Source: an uncultured Ruminococcus sp.
Lineage (GTDB): Bacteria > Bacillota > Clostridia > Oscillospirales > Acutalibacteraceae
NCBI GenBank assembly: GCA_902799245.1
Contig: CADBZY010000007.1
Location: 86,367-133,127, forward strand
Reading direction: 5' to 3'
DNA length: 46,761 bases
This document shows positions 46,691 through 46,761 of this stretch, piece after piece. The translations under genes and the position numbers were made by a program. The notes beneath the pieces were generated by a model, which ran no database searches, was not told the DNA's origin, and was given only the letters and a program-made list of their open reading frames with translations. Positions within the stretch are counted from its first letter, which is position 1. Each line of letters opens with the position of its first letter.

Positions 46691-46761
46691 AAGAAGATGT
46701 AAAATAGAGGCATGGATATAAAAACACTAAAAGAAGAAATCAAAAATATCAGTGAGCCGAG
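46667..46761 (+). mobile_element. Left end of an inserted AT-rich element (truncated by the window end)
   Basis: From 46667 the sequence changes abruptly from GC-rich coding DNA to about 30% GC. It begins GGTAAAAGCATTTACTTTTA, containing a GTAAA/TTTAC dyad that could be a terminal inverted repeat, and interrupts an Ig-like repeat. A new ORF begins 45 nt inside. The insertion-sequence family cannot be named from this piece. Confidence 0.65.
46712..46761 (+). CDS. N-terminus of an ORF inside the inserted element, possibly a transposase (3' partial)
   Basis: Sixteen visible residues, MDIKTLKEEIKNISEP, open to the last base. AGAGG lies directly before the ATG, and AGAAGAAG lies further up at 46690. 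Short AT-rich lead-in after a terminal repeat and a Lys/Glu-rich start are common in insertion-sequence genes, but the family is not recognisable. Confidence 0.45.
   Translation, partial: MDIKTLKEEIKNISEP

Overview
The window looks like chromosomal DNA of an anaerobic, Gram-positive gut-type Clostridia member, most likely Oscillospirales/Ruminococcaceae. The reasons are: mid-50s % GC coding DNA with AT-rich gaps, strong AGGAGG ribosome sites, frequent TTG starts, sigma-A promoters with 17-bp spacers, a PdaA-type spore-cortex deacetylase, BspA-like leucine-rich surface proteins, an SPxTG sorting signal, and large secreted proteins with Thr/Pro/Gln linkers. No phage, CRISPR array, rRNA or tRNA was seen. 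This is inferred from gene content, not from a marker-gene comparison.

Layout. 1-7.1 kb: a LysM-G5-M23 peptidase cut by the window start, an HD-GYP-like membrane protein and a PAP2 phosphatase on the minus strand, then a zinc-ribbon membrane protein with hflX, and pdaA on the plus strand. 7.2-15.7 kb (minus): a DUF4173-like membrane protein, an unknown soluble protein, a yxlEFG-like ABC set preceded by a MerR regulator with a 19-bp-spacer promoter, a WalJ/YycJ-like hydrolase and murA. 16-23.5 kb: a secreted SH3 protein, a zinc-ribbon protein, a radical SAM/SPASM enzyme overlapping a secreted CAP/Ig-repeat protein, an orphan RnfC-like protein and a divergent MecA-like protein. 23.6-34.6 kb: pulA, a small holin-like toxin gene missed by ordinary ORF length cut-offs, rpsO and pnp behind structured leaders, a small membrane-anchored protein, a 0.5-kb gap full of GTGGAAAA/TTTTCCAC motifs, an SPDTG-anchored surface protein, ilvD and plsC. 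34.7-43 kb (minus): greA, then a probable four-gene unit made of rlmB, a coiled-coil repeat protein, an Asp-Arg-repeat disordered protein and a catalytically dead P-type-ATPase-like membrane protein. 43.4 kb to the end: a BspA-like surface protein whose third-from-wall Ig-like module is cut by an AT-rich insertion that begins about 95 bases before the window end.

The most unusual items are (i) the pseudo-P-type ATPase with its RD-repeat and coiled-coil partners; (ii) a type I toxin-like gene whose mRNA can pair one CCTCCG with either the toxin ribosome site or an identical upstream decoy; (iii) two copies of a ~310-bp hairpin-rich element with GATTGTAAAA terminal inverted repeats, both wedged between co-directional genes exactly at the upstream stop codon; (iv) the DnaA-box-like cluster at 29.95-30.3 kb; and (v) structured leaders in front of rpsO and pnp.

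Themes linking the genes: cell envelope (M23 peptidase, PAP2, PdaA, MurA, PlsC, WalJ-like hydrolase, surface proteins), and RNA/translation maintenance (HflX, S15, PNPase, GreA, RlmB). All functions are read from motifs and remembered family features; no database search was run.
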